Of a DNA stretch of 64,000 bases, positions 58,940 through 64,000 are shown piece after piece. The stretch lies in the NCBI RefSeq assembly GCF_034190915.1, contig NW_026947485.1, positions 34,423,519-34,487,518 on the forward strand, read 5' to 3'. Every line of letters begins with the position of its first letter. The stretch's first letter is position 1. The stretch comes from Cavia porcellus. Lineage: Eukaryota; Chordata; Mammalia; Rodentia; Caviidae. The notes beneath the pieces are model-generated. The model saw nothing but the letters and a program-made list of their open reading frames with translations, was not told where the DNA came from and ran no database searches. A program made the position numbers and the translations under genes.

Positions 58940-59308
58940 GTGAGTTCAGAGATGGGGCTTTCAGAAGATGATTAGGTCAGAAAAGATACTAAATTTATCA
59001 GTGGATTAATCCATTGATAAATTCCTTAGTTCCTGGGCTGTTAGAAGGTGGTGTCTAGCCAGAAAGGAAGGTCACCAGCGGCATGGTCTGGACAGGTGTA
59101 TTTTTATTCCCATCACCTTCTTTTGTTCTCTGCTCATGGCTGCCATGAGGCAAGCACTTCCCTCTGCCGTGCCCATCCACCATGCCATTCCAACCTCAGA
59201 GCCAGCTGACCATGGAATGAATCCCCTGAAATGTGAATCTCCCACTTTAGGGGTTAGGTGTTGGCTCTTTTGTCCAAGTGACTGGAACACACTAATACAC
59301 ATATGAAT
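58940..59308 (+). mobile_element. MaLR-type solo LTR containing a 32-bp palindrome
   Basis: 'gagatggggctttcagaagatgattaggtcag', 'ggattaatccattgataaattcc', 'gaaggtggtgtctagcc', 'cttttgttctctgctcatggctgccatgaggcaagc' and 'tgttggctcttttgtccaagtgactggaacacactaatac' match the MaLR LTR layout. A near-perfect palindrome spans 58,992-59,023 (16-nt arms, one mismatch). Confidence 0.72.
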
Positions 59309-59309
59309 G

Positions 59310-62085
59310 AGCATGAGGAAAGTACATGGCCTGATTCCTTAGATCTGTAACTGGGTCATTTGCAGCCATTTGTTCAGGATATATCCTTTGTTTAAATTGC
59401 TGGAAGAATGTTTTTTTCAATTGCTCTATCTCCATCTCCAACCAGGCCAGACTGGTTTCAGGCTGAAGACAAGCAGTCCGCTTAGCCCAACCTGAAGTAT
59501 GAGGTTCAGTGTCTCATTAAAAATAAAACAAAACAAAGAAAACCAGAGTGGGTAGGAATGTGTCTGCTAGTCTGCATCTCTGTCTCTCCCTCTGTGATGC
59601 AGGCCTCTGCTCAAATAGTTGTCTCCTGTTGCTTTCTTCACCAGAGGGAATGCTTTGGAGGAAGAAAAGATAGCGCAGTAGGAGAAGCTCTTCTGTTTTG
59701 GACACATTAAGTTCAGCTGCCTCTAAGACATCAAAGTGGAGCTGAAGAGCAAGTAATTGCGTGTAAAATCTAGCAGAATAGGGATCTCGCCAAGAATAAT
59801 AAAATTGAAAGCCAGAAGTATGAAAACAGTTTTGAAAATCATAGCAATGGACAAGAAGATGAAGGGAGAAAGTAGAGAGTGAAATAAGCACAGGAACAAG
59901 GTTGGGGCCTGGATAGCTCCAACATTTACAGCTTAGGGAAAACCAGTTAGCAATTTGAAGGGGGAATGGCTACAGAGGAATAAAGAAAATGGGGCATGTG
60001 GATTGTCACAAAGCAGAAGGAGACAGGGCAGGCAGCTGGAGCAAAAGCTGCTGGGAAATTTAGCCAACGCTAAACAAGGCTTACTTGTGGGGTTGCCGGG
60101 CTGATCAGAGCCCAGGAAGGCATCTAGTAGACATAGGCAGTGACGGCGTTACGGCTATTCCTTCCAACTCCTTTATATTTTGTAACTATTCCAGGTAACT
60201 TTTTACTCTAAACTCTAATTCTAAACACAAGCCTCCGTCCTTCCATCCATCCTTCAATCCAAATCCAGGGCTTTCCATTAAGGTGCAGGGACAAAGAGGT
60301 ACACAAGGGGGAGCTCTCCATCCTTTTTCCTTTCCCTTTTATATTTCCTGTCTTGGATTTTGCTTCTTGGCTCTGAAGGAATTGTGCAAACTTTGCTACA
60401 AGCAGATACAATGACATCAATTCTAGAATTTGGTCTTGGTAAAGCACCCGAGATCTTAATTTAATTATGTTAAGCTGGTAGTAGTAATAGCAATACCAAG
60501 ATGGGGACAATCTTCCTTTTAATGAAGAAAAGGAATATTTCTAGCTTTCAGGTCACTTACTTTGTGTCTTTACAGTTTAGATGCACTGTAAACCACTTAA
60601 GCCTACTTCTCTTTAGTTAACTCAGTTTCTTTCAACATTTGCATTTTCTTTCAGCCTGTCAGCATGAAAAACTTTTATGTAGTGATGCCTTAAAGGTCAG
60701 TGTAGTACCATCACAAAGACTGATGAGACTATTTTCTCAAAAGACAAGCATGCTGTGCTACACTTGATAGTGAGCCTGTCTCCTCAGTCAGTGCTCCATC
60801 CTGTGCTCCTGCCTCCCTGTACAGGTTGTCTCCCTCTCTGACTTTTGCAGCCATAAGAATCACAGGTTTTCCCTTTCTCCAGGAGGTCCTTTCTTCCTGC
60901 TGCCATTGGAATTTACCGTTCATATGTCATTTATGCATAGATTACATATTTCTAAAAACCCTCTGTGGCCTAAGTTATAAATTAAGTCCTTCTTAGGACT
61001 GCCATCAATCCTTCCTCAAATCTCCTGGTTGGAATTCCCCACTCTGTTTTCTTTTTTATTTTCCTAAACTATTTCAAAGTGTCTTAGAGCAAGAAGTTCT
61101 TTTGCTCTGCACCAGCTACTCATCTCAAACTCTTTATTCTCTGCTCCTTACCTTATTCCAATTATGCAGAGTCCTGCCCAGATTGTCACCACCCAAGATC
61201 ATCCTTGCTTTTTCTAGCAGGCAGCAAGCATATCACACACACTCAGGGTTTGGTTTGTTTTGTTTTTGCATTCCTTTTCCTAAACTCTGAGCCAATTCTA
61301 TCAGTGAATTGTCTCACCACCATTTGGGAAATAAGTAGGGGCATAAATCTTTAGTAAATAGATAGAGTCCATCAGCTTATGTTTGCTGTGGCAGGTGATG
61401 AAGGGGGTGGGATTTAATTTTCTACAGCAAGCGATATCTGTTAACACCACAATGGCTCTACTAGAAGAGAAGTTGAGGGATGTTTTTTCCTGGGGGTCCT
61501 TCAAAAATAAAATTAACCTGCCTCAGATGATTGAGGGGGACAGGTTAGATGACTTGAAAATTTCTTCCAGTGTTGTTTCTACTATCCATCTCTCCCAGAC
61601 TCTGCCCTCTGATTTTAAGAAAACAAGTGAAGTTGTGTTGTGATGGACTGCACCCATCTTCCCATTCTGTATTCTCTGTTGTTCTGATTTTATTAATGGG
61701 ATGAGGTTGACTTCTTATAAACCCATCAAAAGTTATCTGAAACATTCTTTAGAGCACATATTCAATCTAGGAACTTGACGTCTTTTTATTTCTGTCCCTG
61801 AATGACAATTATGCATCTCTTTCTACTTGTCACCATGTCTTAAACTTGCTGGTTTTCTTGCTTGTATTCATCTTTCCAAGTTTTGTGTGCATGGGCACTT
61901 CTCTTGGGCATTGGAAGTCTCCTGAGAAATCATTAAAGTGAAGAATTTTATGTTGAAGAGGTTATGACTCCAGAAGCATATTCCTCATAAGGATACAGAA
62001 TTTAAAAGCCAAAGAAGACTAATTACTCTCTTGCTTAACACAGGATCATGATATAGATCAACATGGTATACACTACCTAAGCAAT
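59310..62085. other. Unique non-coding DNA
   Basis: About 2.8 kb with no repeat family recognised. The 124-codon minus-strand frame at 59,517-59,891 has no domain I recognise and no supporting context. A few CpGs cluster near 60,140-60,160, too few for a CpG island. Confidence 0.5.
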
Positions 62086-62089
62086 TCCC

Positions 62090-62465
62090 TGGCTCCACAG
62101 ACATTACCAAACACCCATTGTGTGCTAAGCCTCACCATAAGGAGACTCCCAGAACTCTTGTGTAGTGTTGATGGCATAGCAATAGATTCAGCTGACTTCT
62201 ACAGACACAGAACCCTCCACAATAGAGGAGGGACAAGTTCCAGGAAGGAGGACGAGAGCTGGCCTCTCGACTCAAACAGATAAGACTTCTACCCAGTCTC
62301 AGCATCATGACCTGTGTGACAGCTGCATGATAGAATGCATTACCAACTCCCACTGGGCCTTGATTTCTCTATAAAATGGGGTTAAATGTGAGGTTGTTCC
62401 AAGGGCTCAGGGAGTGAATGATCATAAGATGTTCATCTAGTGTCCAGAGCACAAGAAACAGCTAT
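62090..62465 (-). mobile_element. MIR SINE region (ancient)
   Basis: 'catcatgacctgtgtgacagctgcatga', 'actgggccttgatttctctataaaatggggttaaatgtgaggttgttccaagggctcagggagtgaatgatcataagatgttcatctagtg' fits reversed MIR at 62,300-62,450. The first part (62,090-62,160) has a separate MIR/L2-like 'cccattgtgtgctaagcctcac' motif. Confidence 0.6.
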
Positions 62466-62619
62466 TGACTGCTCATGTTGAATTTAGCTGGTCTGTTTTA
62501 TTTAAGGCATATCTCAGCACAGAGATATGTTCAAAAGAAATACAATTTCTCCTACAGAAAGCTTTGGAACAAATGTCTTATCTGAAAGTATCATACAGAG
62601 ACAGAGATGCTATTGTATT

Positions 62620-62792
62620 ACAGTAGTTTGTCCTTATCTATGGTTTTAATTTTTGCAGCTCTAGTTACCTGAAGTCAACCTTGGTCTAGAAATACAAAAT
62701 GGAAAATTCCAAAAACAAGGAATTCCTGAATTTTAAATTGCATGCCATTATGAGTAACATGATGAAATCATGAACCATCCTTCTCTGTCCCA
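62620..62792 (+). mobile_element. TcMar-Tigger 5' terminal fragment
   Basis: 'acagtagtttgtccttatctatggttttaatttttgcagctctagttacctgaagtcaaccttggtctagaaatacaaaatggaaaattccaaaaac', then 'gaattttaaattgcatgccattatgagtaacatgatgaaatc', follows the Tigger-type terminal sequence ('...gcggtttcagttacccgcggtcaaccgcggtc..aaatattaaatggaaaattccagaaa...ttttaaattgcgcgccgttctgagtagcgtgatgaaatc'). Truncated on the right by the L1 piece. Confidence 0.8.
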
Positions 62793-62865
62793 CCTTGGAT
62801 ATCAATTTCCAAATTAAAAGACACATATTGGCAAAATGGATCAACAAACAAAATCTAAAAGGATG

Positions 62866-62918
<53 letters not shown>

Positions 62919-63717
62919 TTTAAGCCAAAAGGAAATTCATAGACTGAAACATTGAAGTATGTAAAACATGTTACATGCAATGGGAATCTGTAAAAAAAAA
63001 AAAAATAGGTGTAGCTAATCACATTTTCAGACAAAGTTAACCTCAAACAAAAACTGATCAGAAGAAGGTTACTACATACATTGTTTAGGGAAATGGTCAT
63101 CGGGAAAAGATAACAGTTATCAGCATATGTGCACCAAACAGCAGCATAGCCAACTTCACTAAACAAGTACTACTGGACATAGAAGATCAGACAAACATAA
63201 ATACAATTATAGTGGGTGACTTCGATATCTTATTTACACAAAGAAACAAATCAATTAGAGAGAAAAATTAATGAATAAATATTAAAGTTGAACAAAACCT
63301 TCAAACAAAGAGACTTACTAGATATCTATAGTGTTCTACCTAAAAACAACAGAATACATATCCATCTCATCAGCATGTGGGACCTTCTCCAAAATAGACC
63401 ACATACTAGTCAATAAAGCAAACTTAAGTAAAAGCAAAAGAATAGAAATTATGTCATGCATATTATAAGATCATAGTGCAATGACACAAGGGCAATAACA
63501 TAAGTGCACTAATAAGATCATAGAGCAAACTAGATATCAATGGCAAGAGGAAACACAGAGATTATACAAATGAATGGAAATGAAACAATATGCTTTTGAA
63601 TAATCAATGGGTCATAGAAGAAATCAGGGAAGAAATAAAATAGTTGCTAGAATTAATAACCCTAGTATGTTTCTAGTACAGTATACCAAAACCTATGGGA
63701 CACAAAGCAGTCCTTGA
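62793..63717 (+). mobile_element. Old L1 fragment (ORF2 endonuclease part)
   Basis: Homologous to the start of ORF2 in the L1 at 52.4-53.3 kb: 'caatttccaaattaaaagacacatattggcaaaatggatcaac', 'ggaaattcatagactgaaa', 'atatgtgcaccaaacagcagcatagccaacttc', 'ttatagtgggtgacttcgat' (the GDFN-type endonuclease motif, changed) and '...caatgggtcatagaagaaatcaggga'. Contains a (CA)n expansion (62,871-62,912) and a poly-A run (62,991-63,005). No long frame remains. Confidence 0.82.
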
Positions 63718-64000
63718 GTTTATCCTTCTTTTTAGCTGAGTAGTACTCCACTGTATAAAAATATCATATCTTTTTATCCATTCTTCAGACGATGGGCATT
63801 TGGATTGTTTCCAAGATTTAGCTATTACAAATTGTGCTGCTATAAACATGGTTACACATATATCACTGTGGTATGATGTTTTCAATTCTTCTGAGAAAAG
63901 GTAAATGGATGCAACTTGAGATCATGCTCATAAGTGAAGTAAATCAGTACAATATATAAATATTGTCTCCCTCATGCAAGAAACTGAAAGAGTGAATAAG
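63718..64000 (+). mobile_element. 5'-inverted (twin-primed) L1 end, continues past window
   Basis: 63,718-63,899 is the reverse complement of the L1 ORF2 end: it reads 'agtactccactgtataaaaatatcat', 'ccattcttcagacgatgggcat' and 'atatcactgtggtatgatgttttc'. From 63,900 the strand switches to plus with 'gtaaatggatgcaacttgagatcatgctcataagtgaagtaaatcag', which in the intact L1 lies just downstream of the inverted piece (compare 56,040-56,170). The two parts abut in L1 coordinates with about 20 bp lost. This is the expected product of twin priming. The minus frame at 63,673-63,885 is part of the inverted ORF2. Confidence 0.85.

Noticed and set aside
59517..59891. 124-codon minus-strand frame with fairly protein-like composition
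   Set aside because: No family recognised, no flanking gene structure, single frame only. Could be retested with transcript data but not supported by the sequence.
1..64000. Phage, plasmid or bacterial operon content
   Set aside because: No ribosome-binding-site-led gene arrays; SINEs, L1s, MaLR LTRs and MIR/L2 relics identify a mammalian nuclear genome.

Overview
The window is 64 kb of nuclear DNA from a placental mammal, almost certainly a rodent. Rodent signals are 7SL-derived B1-like SINEs (one with the internal duplication typical of B1), tRNA-derived ID-like SINEs, B1/ID neighbours in the order of B1-dID composites, and many MaLR-type solo LTRs. The ID and B1-dID content and the look of the L1s fit a non-murid rodent (squirrel- or beaver-like) better than mouse or rat; the species itself is inference.

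I found no host protein-coding exon, rRNA, tRNA gene, CRISPR array or prokaryotic feature. All long open frames fall in retrotransposons, in microsatellites, or are chance frames with no recognisable domain. The window is intergenic or deep-intronic DNA, and its content is layers of mobile elements.

Layout. 0-5 kb: a MaLR LTR, MIR and B1/ID SINEs, then unique DNA. 5.4-5.9 kb: a GC-rich repeat block seen again at 26 kb. 6.1-7.1 kb: an old L2 split by an ID SINE and by a short HAL1-like tail, each with a target-site duplication (TSD). 7.1-7.9 kb: an ancient L1M end. 8.4-11.9 kb: a 5'-truncated lineage L1 on the minus strand. 12-20 kb: mostly unique DNA with L2 and MIR relics. 20.8-22.9 kb: two MaLR LTRs, one carrying a 250-bp CT-rich microsatellite. 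24.36-24.61 kb: a second short HAL1-like tail with a perfect 13-bp TSD. 25.8-27.4 kb: a 1.6-kb retro-insertion with a perfect 14-bp TSD, built from L1-3'UTR-like modules. 27.5-40 kb: LTR, L1M, L2, B1, MIR, MER5A and a mariner-like remnant in mostly unique DNA. 40.4-43.85 kb: a full-length L1-like element with 5'UTR, ORF1 and 3'UTR but no ORF2, bounded by a 14-bp TSD. 45-50.7 kb: MIR, SINEs, MaLR LTRs and a possible ERV1-type LTR. 51.0-56.77 kb: an essentially full-length but inactivated plus-strand L1, with 5'UTR monomers and a three-unit 3'UTR repeat. 56.9-62.8 kb: MaLR LTRs, MIR and a Tigger end. 62.8-64 kb: an old L1 piece followed by a 5'-inverted (twin-primed) L1 insertion that runs off the window.

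The best candidate for something unusual is the family of ORF2-less, half-L1 (HAL1)-like retrotransposons. One complete copy and two 5'-truncated tails, all with TSDs, imply ORF1-only elements copied by the L1 machinery in trans in this lineage. The modular 1.6-kb element at 25.8-27.4 kb comes next. Family names come from remembered consensus sequences; no database search was possible.
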